40,008 nucleotides of DNA from Syncephalis plumigaleata (Eukaryota > Zoopagomycota > Zoopagomycetes > Zoopagales > Piptocephalidaceae), in assembly GCA_025201365.1 (NCBI GenBank), contig JAIXMF010000100.1, positions 1 through 40,008 of the forward strand, written 5' to 3'. This document shows, one piece after another, positions 1 to 10,496 of the stretch; position 1 is the stretch's first letter, and each line of letters starts with the position of its first letter. The notes beneath the pieces were generated by a model. It had not been told where the DNA came from. It saw only the letters and a list, made by a program, of their open reading frames with translations, and did not search any database. The translations under genes were made by a program, and so were the position numbers.

Positions 1-45
1 TGTATTATAATTACAATAAACTATGATAGCATGCTGCTGACTTAC

Positions 46-218
46 ATTGATCTTTGTACGATATACGGTTGATCCACGTTCGTATTCCTGTTGCAAAGCA
101 GTCAAGGGTAGTTGTTCCCTACAAGTGGATGGATATTGACTTCATTATCTTTAACTTGTTGTTCAAAGGCTAGAATCTGCTCATCTGTCACCTCCCTAGG
201 CGGTGTTGACTCGGCCAT
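46..218 (-). CDS. Otubain-like deubiquitinase, N-terminal exon (partial, one-base frame break)
   Basis: First coding exon of a minus-strand gene that runs off the left edge. The start codon is at 218-216 (MAESTPPREVTDEQILAFEQ). A GTAAGT donor at 45-40 ends the exon after ...VYRTKIN, and no acceptor is seen before base 1. The order acidic N-terminus, PLVG, EQLPLTALQQEYE, VYRTKI matches the segment just before the catalytic OTU core of otubains (human OTUB1 has PLV..., LSVL, EYA and a YQQKI-type end). Otubains remove ubiquitin, preferring K48 chains, but the catalytic Asp/Cys/His lie outside the window. The frame breaks at 117-119: GGG on the coding strand would have to be GGGG to read PLVG-EQLPL. 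The rest of the exon is clean, so this is probably a base-calling deletion. The family call is from resemblance of about 50 residues only. Confidence 0.55.
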
Positions 219-529
219 ACTGGTAGTAGTAGTAGTAGTAGTAGTAGCAGTAACAACCTATATAGCACTTGTCCTGAAATACAAGGAATATATGTAGTAT
301 GTATACGATAGATAGTTAGATAAATAGTGAGATAAGGAGTGACGTTTGTTCAATGGTTAGTTATAATAAACGAAAGAAAGGCGAATTGGATTAAGCGGAT
401 CATCATCATCATCATCGTTAATTGATTGATCGCGTAAAGTCATAGTGTTTCGTCAACACACTTCTTTTTGTTCTCCTCGCTTTCACCACACATTCCAGTT
501 GTTCATCTTGGTAATAATTTCATATTATT
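219..529. promoter_or_regulatory. Divergent promoter between the otubain-like gene and TVP23
   Basis: 311 bases separate the two opposite start codons. The stretch holds a GTA trinucleotide run (about 223-247), a CAT run (about 401-416) and no plausible ORF. It must carry both promoters and 5' leaders. No clear TATA box was found. Confidence 0.5.
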
Positions 530-1544
530 ATGGTAAGTAGTTCAGTAGTTATTCTATCTCTATAGAAGATATACTGATGAACTATATATATATATGTATA
601 TAACACGACTACGTATTGCAATATTCTAGGCTGCGTCTCAGTCTGACCAGCAAGGCTTATTGTCGGCCAGCGAGAATCCTTTTGCTACACTACCACCATC
701 CAGTGGTAACTTGGGAGGAGGTGTGCCTCCTACTGGACGTATTGATACTGGAGGACAAGCAAACACTCTAGTACCACCAGGAACACCCGGTGAGAATATA
801 CTGCGACAGTCGAGGTATGCATTTCTATTGTATTTCATCGTATATCATAAAAGCCATTAAACAAACAAACAAACAAACAAACAAACACGCTGGTTACTTT
901 ATCCATTAATAGTCACCCGGTTGCTTTGATATTCCATGTACTATTTCGAGCGGCGGCACTTGCCATGTATCTACTAAGCGGTATATTTACAGATGAATTC
1001 GTCTTTGTCTTTGTCGTTTGCGTTGTTCTACTCTCGTTCGACTTTTGGACCGTAAAGAACATCTCGGGTCGATTACTCGTCGGTCTACGCTGGTGGAATG
1101 ATGTTCTCGAGGATGGCACCAGTACATGGGCATTCGAAAGTAAAGAGGTAAGCATGATAATGATGATGATGATGACAGGGCAACGCATTATGATATAGCG
1201 AGCAACTTGCTTAACTCAGAAATGATGTGATATGACCATACTTGTAGCCTACACAAGGAGTTAATCCGATAGATTCCAAGATATTCTGGTATACACTTTA
1301 TGGCACACCCGTCGTATGGGGTTTCCTGGCACTTATCGCGGCCATTCGATTCCATTGGGGCTGGATGCTCGTACCGATTATTGCCGTTGCACTTAGTGCC
1401 GCCAATCTTATCGGATATCAACGATGCGAGAAGGATGCACAGCAACGATGGCGTTCATGGACGAGTGGTGTTCCCGCTTCCAGTGGTTTCATTAATAGTC
1501 TTGTACAGCGAGGTATCACCAGTTGGTTAACGCGTAGTGGTTAA
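530..1544 (+). CDS. TVP23: Golgi membrane protein TVP23
   Basis: Four exons: 530-532, 630-814, 913-1147 and 1248-1544, giving 239 residues. The first exon is only the ATG, followed at once by GTAAGT; the phase fits GCTGCG at 630. After a Gly/Pro/Ser-rich N-terminus (about 60 residues) come the typical TVP23 segments: [20 protein letters not shown], then [20 protein letters not shown], then [19 protein letters not shown] and a further hydrophobic stretch ending in [12 protein letters not shown]. This gives about four membrane helices, and the length suits the family. Tvp23/FAM18 proteins sit in late Golgi and TGN vesicles with Yip-family partners. The second intron holds an AAAC tetranucleotide run (about 860-887). 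The annotation is secure; only the one-codon first exon is unusual. Confidence 0.95.
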
Positions 1545-1620
1545 TAAATAGCTTATAATAGTAGTAGTAGCAGTATAATAATCATTGCTTCAATTAGAGC
1601 TTATATTCGTAATTAGACTA

Positions 1621-1646
1621 CAGGCTTTTTCCATCCAATTTGCGCA
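1621..1646 (+). repeat. Left terminal inverted repeat
   Basis: Begins CAGGC then TTTTTCCATCCAATTTGCGCA. It pairs with 2146-2171. The outer TA is at 1619-1620. Confidence 0.8.
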
Positions 1647-1718
1647 GTTAGCCTTCTGTCTTTACAAATAGATAATAGTTATGATAACACTTACAATTAC
1701 CCTGTATTTTGGGGTGTA

Positions 1719-2013
1719 GATAGCGATAACTATCACGGATGAATTGTTTTTTGTTGTTTGGTTCCCTCTTGATCTTGCTCATCATTGCTTGAACGTTTAG
1801 AAGGAACGGTACTTCGTTCAAATTGTGTTGGAATACGGTCTTTCTTACGAAGACTGCGAATAATCTGAATAAAATTCAGACATGCAGCCATATCCCGATT
1901 CCATACACGATACTCAATAGCTACTTGTAAGTACATGACATGGCAATATCCAACTATACTAGTACACTTGTATCGTCTACCTTATAGAATTGATGATGAT
2001 AGTTATCGCTATC
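1719..2013. repeat. Internal perfect 17-bp inverted repeat of the element
   Basis: GATAGCGATAACTATCA at 1719-1735 is repeated as its exact reverse complement at 1997-2013. The left arm overlaps the stop of the Fanzor-like ORF (TGA at 1735-1733). The right arm lies in what looks like upstream coding sequence of the same ORF (minus strand, reading DSDNYHHQFYK). It may be a fold-back duplication formed as the element shrank, or the ends of a nested element. Confidence 0.7.
1733..1936 (-). pseudogene. Fanzor/TnpB-like C-terminal fragment
   Basis: The 67-residue minus-strand frame holds VAIEYRVWNRDMAACLNFIQ followed by IIRSLRKKDRIPTQFERS and a basic, Gln-rich tail. The WNRDxxACLN block resembles the last RuvC-like motif of OrfB/Fanzor-type proteins (RDxNAxxN), whose Asp is a catalytic metal ligand; similar proteins are frequent in zygomycete genomes (known from memory, not searched). 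Upstream on the minus strand (about 2040-1984) more coding-like sequence ends in FYK. A possible GTAGAC...TTACAAG intron joins it but is out of phase. The RuvC I/II motifs and zinc ribbon are absent. TIRs surround the fragment, so it is the remnant gene of the transposon, not a host gene. The first residues of the frame may be intronic. Confidence 0.55.
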
Positions 2014-2145
2014 AATAAATGATCCATTACTAATACTGAATTGTTATTATTATCGTGCTGTGTCAATTGGCATATCTGCGGTGATAATGGTGTTAACAAT
2101 TGTGTTAATCTATTTATTAATAAACTGCAAATGTTACAGGATAAA

Positions 2146-2171
2146 TGCGCAAATTGGATGGAAAAACACTG
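2146..2171 (-). repeat. Right terminal inverted repeat
   Basis: Reverse complement of the left end, with GC changed to TG at bases 4-5. The outer TA is at 2172-2173. The sub-terminal stretch 2121-2145 (TAAACTGCAAATGTTACAGG...) is also shared with the copy at 20307-20359, so the conserved end is about 50 bases. Confidence 0.8.
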
Positions 2172-2265
2172 TATTGTAAAAATAGTTACGCGTATTATTT
2201 ATTCAGTTTTTTCTTTCCATTAATTTGTTATTTATTCATTTCCGTAGATAGTTTACTCATCAGCA

Positions 2266-4557
2266 ATGTCATCGCTAGACCCGACTGAATGGCAGTGGTT
2301 GACCATATTAAGCGAAACATTGCAACGACAACCGACAGCGAGCTTCTCATACGAACGTGTCATAAACATACTTGAACAATTGGCCAGTGTAGGTACTTGG
2401 AAGTATAAAGAGAAATGCGTCTTGTTAACTGTATAGATTTAGTTACTAGAGAAGGAAAACACTGCTTATGATTGTGCGCGACATTATCCACAAGTAGCAC
2501 CTGTACTCGCTGCACTAACCTCATGTCGAGCAATACTGTTACATCCACGCATTGGCACACTATTTACTCGATGTTTAATGTTGTATTCGCGATATGGCAT
2601 GTCAGATGATACATCACGGTATAAAAGAAGCGTATACTATACTATTTCTACATGAATGACTTATGATTTGTATTATAGAATGGCCAACGATTGGGGACGT
2701 GAACAGCTACGACATTGTAGCAGAATACTAGATACCAGTAACAACGATGATAATGATCATCATCATAATGATACAATGGCAATAGTACAAGCATGTGCAA
2801 GTGGAACACGTCCATTTGTTTTAGCCACTGCTGAACACATGGCACATTCCATTGGAGTAATGATGACGACAATGGAACAACAAATAGAAATCACCTTGGA
2901 TAATCAAGTAAGTCCTATAGTAACTAATACTACTACTGCTACTAGTATTGCTAAACAACAACAACAATAACAATATAGGAAAGACTATGGACATACATTG
3001 AAACATACTGTCTACCATTGTTAAGTATACCAGAGGCATATCCAATTATTGAGCAATTGCTATATTCAGTATGTAAACGACAACCTAGATCATCATCTGG
3101 TATGTCTACCAACGAAACAAATGTAACACTATCCAATCGACTTGTAATGTGGTTAAGTATCGAGCATCTGGATATATTCTGTAAATTATCATTTCATTGT
3201 CAAAATACGTAAGTGATTTATATGATTATTAAAACATTTATTAATCTATAATTGTCTTAGTGTATATTATTATTATCCCAATCTACTAAAAGAACAAGTA
3301 AGCTATACAACAATTGTATTGAACTCTCTTCTAACTATAGTGGTTAAAGATGGCTAAATGTGCATCAGCACTTGTTGTATCCCCTTCATCATCATCATCA
3401 TCATTGATGACCCTTACTCAACTTCGAGTATTATTGTCTCACTGGCCATTATGGTGTCTATGTCGGAAATATCCGAATCTACTCGAACAATCCATGCTTG
3501 TATGGTGTCAATTAGTCATTGAGTTTCCCGATTGGCAACTTGTTCGTATTGCTCGGTGTTGGATTCGCTTATCATTACTTGCACTGAAAGATCAATCGTC
3601 ATCATCATCATGGATGAATAGTAAACAGCAACAGCCCTTCGGTGAATTACTAATGACGTGTCAGTCATTAGCGATACAGCTACAGCGTATTGAACATATA
3701 CGTAAGCACGGTGCTGGATACGTTGAACAAGAATTACATGACGAATTATTTGAAAAGATACGACAAGCACTGATAACGATACCAGCCATGGTATATGATC
3801 ATTATCATCCTCCTCCTCCTCCTACTCTTGCAAACACGTTAGTATGGTTACTACTAGGTGCCTGGCCTACTTGGCACATCACTAGTACAACAAGCGTAAA
3901 TGATGGTTACACTCGTACAGTGGCATGGATGCTCGTACCAACGGGTATACCCATGACTGCGCCATCCAGTAATCTACAGGCAACGACACGTCAGCTTATT
4001 CGTGATGTTGCACAATTTGTTCAACGTAAGTATAGATTATCCGAATTCATAGGATAGTAATCAAGCAGATGACATCGCTGTAGTCATACTAACCATGATC
4101 ATGATCCTGATAATGATAATGATAATGATAATGATAGAGACTGCGAAACTAGATGGCCTCACAGGGTTCGCCTCTATCCTGGATGAAGCAACGCGCCGAG
4201 CACATCAAGTGCTAGCCAATCCGATATTAACCGAATGGACACTTGGTCAGTGTTACTCGCAAATGTCCACGTATACAGGCAATAGGGTGGTGACACCACA
4301 TTCTGATCGTCGGTCCACGTCATCAGTTCAACAACGATTGCAACATCCATTCATAGAGTAAGTGTATATAGATATCTACATTCATACATCATTCATACGG
4401 TAGAGTGTATATATTATAGTGGCAACTTTATGATCGCCTTGAACTAACACGTGGTGATAAAATTAGCCTACTACAAGAAAAGGCCAAGAAACACAAGGCA
4501 TCCAGGCTATTATTATCCATTGTATTGGCAGATGTACAGACATCCTTTGCTGAATGA
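2266..4557 (+). CDS. Unrecognised large helical protein
   Basis: I do not recognise this protein. Eight exons fit by frame and splice sites: 2266-2388, 2443-2618, 2679-2907, 2979-3208, 3261-3297, 3341-4025, 4138-4357 and 4420-4557, about 612 residues. It starts MSSLDPTEWQWLTILSETLQ and ends ...LLLSIVLADVQTSFAE. Composition is Leu/Trp-rich and amphipathic throughout, suggesting an alpha-solenoid or armadillo-like scaffold, with Ser, Gln and Pro runs in loops (about 3383-3408, 3598-3612 and 3810-3824). No signal peptide, clear membrane helix or catalytic motif is seen. The seventh exon ends GA|GTAAGTG in a phase that closes the last exon after nine codons. One missing G before the donor (GAG|GTAAGT, a perfect consensus) would open the well-formed 45-codon last exon. 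A nuclear or transport scaffold is possible but unsupported. Confidence 0.7.
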
Positions 4558-5842
4558 ACATTGGTAAGAATGGTGACATGGATATGGTAGTGGTCTACAT
4601 TAAGCGATACCATTCATTCGTTCATTGGTAGAACATTGCTCTCTCTATAGGGAAGATAGTAGAAAGAGAGAGAAAAGGAAATGGCACTGGTTCATTGGTG
4701 TCTCGTTGAAATACGCTGTTACTGATACGATGCTACACAAAGGGGTATCCAATAAAAGTTAACTTTCACATGTGGATAAACGCGTGTATTCCTGTTTGGT
4801 TGGTATTCTCTCTATGGTTATAAGGAAGGCGAGAAAATATTTGTGACTGTTTGGTGTTTTCAATGCTGTAACAAGAGAGAGAGAGCGAGGGACAAGGTGG
4901 ATGCCATTTGTATCGCTCTCACCACTGTTACTTATCGGTATGGCTATTATCCATAGATGTGTGTGCGTGCGTGTGCGAGTGTGTGTGTATTTGTGACTCT
5001 CCTTGCCTATATTGCGTATTTGTATGAGTGTATTTGTGTATGAGTGTGTGTGTGTGTTCTACTATGGAATGGATCCTATTATTCCGAGATGTAAGGCAGA
5101 AAGAAAAAAGAAGCAATGTCTTGTTAGAGTAGAGGATAATAGGTCGGGCCTTGTTATCGCATTATTACTGATATGCATGCGTATCATTACTGTATAAATA
5201 GTGTTCGCATTCGCGTATTTGAGCAAGTTGACTCGTTGCCGCCATTTTTGTTATAATTTATTGTTGGTTCTCTTTTTGTTACTACAAGTACTTGAGTATT
5301 TTCACTTCTACACGTATAATCCAAATAGTAACATTGATCGATCGTTTATTTGCTGGCCTAGTCACGTATCGAATCATTTTATTTTTGCGTATTATCGAAG
5401 CAAGCGAGTCTATACATCAATCTTACGAATTCTACTCTTAATCTCTTTCTATTAATTCTCTATTGACTATTGATAAGAAAGATCTATACACCTATATACA
5501 CACACACGCACCTATACAAGCGGCAACTATTTCTTTCTTTTTCTTCTCTTCTATAGACAATAATAGTCCTAATAGTAATATCGCTGACGCTTATCAGAAG
5601 CCTGTGTATTCTATTGGACTTTTCTTGGATCGCCACGTTATTATCGTTATCTGGACAAGTGGAGCAAAAACTGGTTGCCTCCTATTCTCCACAAAAAGTG
5701 GCCCCTACTGCAGTTACACCAAAAAAAACATAATAGCCTAGTAACACGTAGTAGTGCCGCGTTTCATACAAGTCTACCCCTGCAGATTCTGTTACATTAA
5801 AGCGATTGTCGCTTGATTTTTTTTCGCGCGTGTGTGAACATC
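4558..5842. other. Gene-free interval with simple repeats
   Basis: Between the 3' end of the preceding gene and the start at 5843. It holds a GA-rich stretch (about 4650-4690 and 4872-4893), TG-rich runs (about 4957-4990 and 5024-5056) and a pyrimidine-rich, T-rich stretch nearer 5843. Two open frames of 84-92 codons (5201-5455 and 5463-5741) have T-rich composition without codon bias or family resemblance, and look like chance frames. It probably holds the promoter and leader of the cell-wall gene. Confidence 0.5.
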
Positions 5843-6757
5843 ATGGTTGGCCCTCAGCGTAGCAGCAGTAGTACTAGTACTACTAGCAGAAGTAGCAGAA
5901 GTAGTAGTAGTAGTAGTACTTGTCTCAAACAACTACTGGTACTTGGCTGTAAGGCAGCGCTGATGGTCCTGGGCGTATCAAGGGTCGAGGCAGCGATGGT
6001 GGGATCGGCCAAAATTACACCGCATGATTATATCGGATTGGGACCGGCACTACTTACTAATCCGCCCAGTTGCGGCATGCCGTATGCCACCCTAGACATC
6101 TCGCGTATTACCGCCGTGCAAGCAATGGACAAGAGTTTCGAATGCGGTACCTGTTTAAAGGTCTATAACACGCTCGAGACCGATCGATTCATCTATGTAT
6201 TGGCGGTCGACACGGGTGGTCAAGGTCTCGACATTAGTATACCATCGTTCGATAAGTTATTCGGCCAAAAAACCGATCCTGCACCGGCCAGTTGGGCACC
6301 GACTGATTCATCCAATTGTAAGGATATATACTTGAAGAACCTACTACCAGAGAAAGTGGTCGCTACTGTAGAGAAAGCAGTGGATAAACTGCCCTATCCC
6401 ATTAGTAAGTGTTTATTCAAAGAGAGAGGGAGAGGGAGAGAACATGTAGTGTCATGATAAGGTAACTAATCAATCTATTTATTGTTGTTATTGCTGTTGC
6501 TTTTGTTATTGTTATGTTTAGGCAAAGTACTTCATGGTAACAAAGATATCACTGTTCAATCGGTAGATGAGAATAATGACAACAAATCATCCGATACGAA
6601 TGATGATAAACAACAAAAGGATCAAGCTAAACAGCAGTCAGCCACTTCTGCTGCTACTACTACTACCATTCATCTATCAAATACCAACTATTTGATGGGT
6701 TCTATGCTGGCTACACCATTACTAAGTAGTGTATTCCTATTGTGGACACTACTCTAA
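5843..6757 (+). CDS. GPI-anchored double-psi beta-barrel (RlpA/expansin-like) protein
   Basis: Two exons, 5843-6404 and 6522-6757, giving 265 residues. A Ser/Thr-Arg N-terminus (residues 1-26) precedes a hydrophobic signal core (about 28-46, likely cut after VEA near 50). Residues 76-162 show the double-psi beta-barrel layout of expansin/barwin-like proteins: PPSCGMPYATLDIS, FECGTCLKVYN, FIYVLAVDTGGQGLDIS, FDKLFG, then SSNCKDIYL, with Cys 77, 101, 104 and 159. The VDTGGQGLDIS block aligns with the Asp-containing barrel strand of RlpA. A Thr/Ser/Asn/Gln-rich stalk follows, and the chain ends in a hydrophobic tail after LMGSM, typical of a GPI signal. It is expected at the plasma membrane or wall, perhaps binding polysaccharide. 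The Met at 5843 is chosen over any upstream start because it heads the signal region. The Ser-rich pre-signal is odd. Confidence 0.8.
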
Positions 6758-7130
6758 TGGTCAACCTACGCGATATATATATATATTATTCCTTTCTTCT
6801 TGTCCCTCCTTTTTCAATATCAATGACGCCTTAATATACACGCCATTTCTCTCTCGCTTGCGTTTACTCATTTTAGCCTAATAGAACATTCTCCTCTTCC
6901 TCTTCCTCTTTCTTCTTCTTTCTATTTCTTTCTCGTATATTGTACATGTACGCGCTCATGCATATCCCCGTCAGTTATGCGTAATGATTTATTTAATCAA
7001 GTATAATAATTATAATAAACCTAATAAATAATATAATCATAAATGATCAATTGGACTGAATAATCAATCAATTTTATCTTTCTTTTTTTCAACTAACCAA
7101 TATTTTGTTTTCTCATTTAATGCTATTAAC
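6758..7130. other. Intergenic region, GPI gene to DPH2
   Basis: 373 bases, AT-rich, with an AT dinucleotide run (6774-6786) and pyrimidine-rich stretches (6880-6935). An AATAAT/AATAAA-like stretch near 7010-7030 may end the upstream transcript. No gene seen. Confidence 0.45.
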
Positions 7131-9631
7131 ATGGAGTTAAATGGACCAGCAGGCTTCTCCGACGATGGTCGTGCAGTATTAGAACGAACTGTTGACGTTG
7201 ATACTTCAACTGCACAACAACTAAGAAACGAGAGCATGAATGAGGATCAATTAGCTATAGCGTATGAAATTAAACAAACGGTGGCTTGTATTCTAGCCAA
7301 CAACTATCGACGAGTAAGTAGCAACACTGTTGCATGTAATAATAGCGAGTAATCCTGAACAATACTGCTAGATTGCTCTTCAAATGCCCGATAGCATGTT
7401 ATGTGATTCAGCTTGGGTGGCACGACAGTTACGCGAACAAACTGGTCGTAGCGTTTTTATCCTAGCCGACACGTCATATGGCAGGTGAGTACTATGAATA
7501 GTGACATCGATACTCATCAATGTTAATGCTTATCATGATGATGCAATATAGTTGTTGTGTAGACGAGATTGCCGCTCAACATATTGATGCAGACTTTATT
7601 GTTCATTATGGTCCTTCTTGTTTAAGCGCGTAAGTAATTATTAACAGTAATAATGCTGATAGATTAGCTGGTTAATCATTTCTATTAGAACACAACGATT
7701 ACCTGTAATGTATGTATTTGGACGTGGACCGATAGACACTAAAGCATGTGCAATTGCATTCGATAAACTTTACAATGAACACTGTGACGATAATATTGTT
7801 ATTGTAAGCGATGTCATTTATCAATATGCGATTGGTAAGTAATATATATCTATATATCTATATTATATATTATATATATATGCTAATCTACGCTGTAAAT
7901 AGAACATATTGTGACCGAGATACAACGTATTTCATCTAATTATACACATTTAATGGTGGCAACTGCTCTAACTGAATCACGACAAAAAGCTACTACTACT
8001 ACTACTACATTGGATACAAGTAACAATACGAATTGTAATAATCAATGCTGTACATCAATCTCGAAAGGATGTTGTCAACAATCAACTGGATCATGTACCG
8101 CCAATGAGTGTGATAAACCCAATCGAATGAATGTAACGATAAATGAACAAGACAAGCTGGATGATTTGCAGCATCATACATCACAGTTAACAGGACGTGA
8201 ACTGGATCTACCATCAGGCGTAACCTTGAATGATTGTCGTATTTTCTATATTGGCGAGGAGAGTCGTACACTAACCAATCTACTAATGACACATAATAAG
8301 ACACAGGTAAATGAATAGTTGAAAGTATAGTTGAGTCAATTACTTACTTATATATATATATTCATATATATATAAGGTGCATAGCTTCGCACCAACAACC
8401 AATGCAGTACGACTTGAATCGGCCAGTGTAAATCGTGCATTAATGAAAAGGTGATTATTATTACTATTGATGAAATAATCTAGTATACTCTTATTAACTT
8501 GTAATCATCTAGATATTATCTAGTACAAAAGGCCAAGGATGCCGAAGTCATTGGCATTGTAGCGGGTACACTAGGTGTTGGTAGGTCAATTATGAATGAC
8601 AAATAGTTGAACATATCATTTATACATACATATATATATATATATATACACGTTATAGTATCGTACATGCAAGTGATTGAACATTTGAAACAAACAATCC
8701 GAAATGCCGGCAAAAAGTTCTACTTCTTCTCAGTTGGCAAATTAAATGTAGCCAAACTGGCCAACTTTCCCGAGATTGACGTGTTTGTCCTAGTTGCCTG
8801 TCCAGAGAATAGTCTAATTGATGGCAAGGTAAATGAATACTATTATTGATATCTAGCATAATAGATTAGTAATAATATGTAATGATTTCAATTAGGATTT
8901 CTATCAACCAGTGATTACACCATTTGAATTGGAATTAGCCCTTGTAAGGTAAGTAACAAGACATTGATTACATACAAGCATCAATAATCTCATTGAATAA
9001 TAATAATTATACAATAGCGGTCGAGAATGGACAGGAGAGTTCACGGTCAATTTCAAAGAAATACTAGAACGTAAGTAATTACACATTATTATTCATTATC
9101 ATACATTACTAATCTATTACAATAGATGGTCATAATGATCAATTATCAGTAAATGACACAAATGATACTTTACAAGATGAAGATGAAGATGAAGATGATA
9201 TACCACGATTCTCATTAGTATCAGGTCAATTGAAACACTCATCTAAATATACATTAGGTAATTGTTAATAGATTACATTCAATTTACTATTTTATTTACT
9301 CATTATTAAATGAATAGATGACAATAATCAAGATACTACAACGTCATCTGCATCTGCATCACTTGATGATCAAATGTCAAGTCTTACACTACGTAATCAA
9401 AATAGTCAACTTACTACTTGGAAGAATAGTCCCGCTGGTAAGTTTAGCTAATTATTCCCTATTATCTAATTCAATAGATGAACTTACAATGTTCTATTAG
9501 CTAAATATCTAGCACAACGTCAATTCCAAGGATTAGAACAACGACTTGGTCAAGATGCACCAGCTGAACTAGAAATTGGTCGTAGTGGTATTGCACGCGG
9601 TTATGCTAATGAGCCCAGTGATAATCAATAG
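7131..9631 (+). CDS. DPH2: Diphthamide biosynthesis protein DPH2
   Basis: Thirteen exons in consistent phase: 7131-7313, 7372-7484, 7552-7629, 7689-7834, 7903-8306, 8377-8450, 8513-8580, 8659-8828, 8896-8948, 9018-9070, 9126-9257, 9318-9437 and 9501-9631, giving 574 residues. Dph2 pairs with Dph1 in the 4Fe-4S radical enzyme that moves the 3-amino-3-carboxypropyl group of SAM to the target His of eEF2. Recognised blocks are [30 protein letters not shown] (Cys 100/101), [40 protein letters not shown] (Cys 403) and the C-terminal [12 protein letters not shown]. The tail from about residue 420 is acidic, then Ser/Thr/Gln-rich, and ends in the family-like [10 protein letters not shown]...IARGY. 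An unusual Cys-rich insert (7 Cys in residues 218-243, after a poly-Thr run) interrupts the protein in exon 5. Tandem with SmF, 228 bp upstream of it. Confidence 0.95.
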
Positions 9632-9859
9632 AATACACACACACACACTAGTAATAATAGTTGTGTAGATATTACATGATACGTAAACAGATAAACAAGT
9701 AAACAAACACTCCTTACTTTAACGTGTGTATTCATCTCTAATTCACTTTATCTAATTCATTCATCTATTCATCCATCCATCCATCCATCCATTTAACCAT
9801 TCCATTCATTTATTGTTGACTAAACATCTATTACAAGTGCATCTATAGTGTATTACAAT

Positions 9860-10321
9860 ATGTCTGGTGTAAGTAGATGAATAGAGATAGATAGAATGAG
9901 AGATTAGATGATTAATATTGATGACGTGTTTATTATTTGTATTATTAGTTTGTCCCGGTCAATCCTAAACCTTACCTACAAGGACTCATCAATAAACCGG
10001 TGATGGTTAAACTCAAGTGGGGATTAGAATACGGGGGTCAGTTAATGTCGATAGATTCTTATATGAATCTACAGGTGTGTATATACGAGAGGATATAGAT
10101 TGCGTATTAATAGTTGTATATATATAAATATGATATAGTTGGCCAATACAGAAGAGTATAAGGATGGTGTATCTACAGGTACATTAGGCGAAGTATTGAT
10201 TCGGTAAGTAATTGTTATAACATATAATAGATACTAGATACTAATGATATACGTTGTTTACATTATTAGTTGCAATAATGTACTATACATTCGTGGTGTA
10301 GATGATGAAATGGAAACGTAA
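9860..10321 (+). CDS. SMX3: Small nuclear ribonucleoprotein F (SmF)
   Basis: Four exons, 9860-9868, 9949-10074, 10139-10203 and 10270-10321, giving 83 residues, the usual SmF length. The Sm1 motif reads [20 protein letters not shown] with YMNLQLAN, and Sm2 reads [15 protein letters not shown], ending [23 protein letters not shown] at the N-terminus is close to invariant in SmF. It forms part of the heptameric Sm ring on U1, U2, U4 and U5 snRNA. The first exon encodes only MSG. A TATAAATAAA stretch at about 10359-10368 may serve as poly(A) signal. Confidence 0.97.
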
Positions 10322-10496
10322 TCAACGAGATGTCTGACATTCATTCATTTATTTTACTATAAATAAAGCGTGTTAATACGCTAGTGTATGTTTATACAAT
10401 CGGTAGCATCTTCTTTATCTTCTTCAATATACTATTCATATCATATATATATATATGTATATTTATAATACAATGAATACTCTAGTTATTAAGTAT

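Larger units (their letters stand above)
1621..2171. mobile_element. Short TIR transposon remnant (MITE-like) with a Fanzor fragment
   Basis: The two ends are inverted copies. 1621-1646 and 2146-2171 match over 26 bases with two mismatches (bases 4 and 5), sharing TTTTTCCATCCAATTTGCGC. Each outer end is flanked by TA (1619-1620 and 2172-2173), as expected for a Tc1/mariner-type TA target duplication. The interior of about 500 bases carries only the C-terminal scrap of a nuclease-like ORF (see 1733-1936), so this is a non-autonomous deletion product sitting between TVP23 and the next gene. A diverged copy of the right end lies at 20307-20359. Superfamily assignment rests on the TA flanks alone. 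Confidence 0.75.

Noticed and set aside
4358-4419. Micro-exon within the last intron of the 2266 gene to repair the phase
   Set aside because: It would need introns of about 14-20 bases, shorter than any other here; one missing G before the donor is simpler.
5201-5741. Two plus-strand frames of 84 and 92 codons
   Set aside because: T-rich, no family resemblance, no plausible splice context; they fit a promoter/leader stretch.
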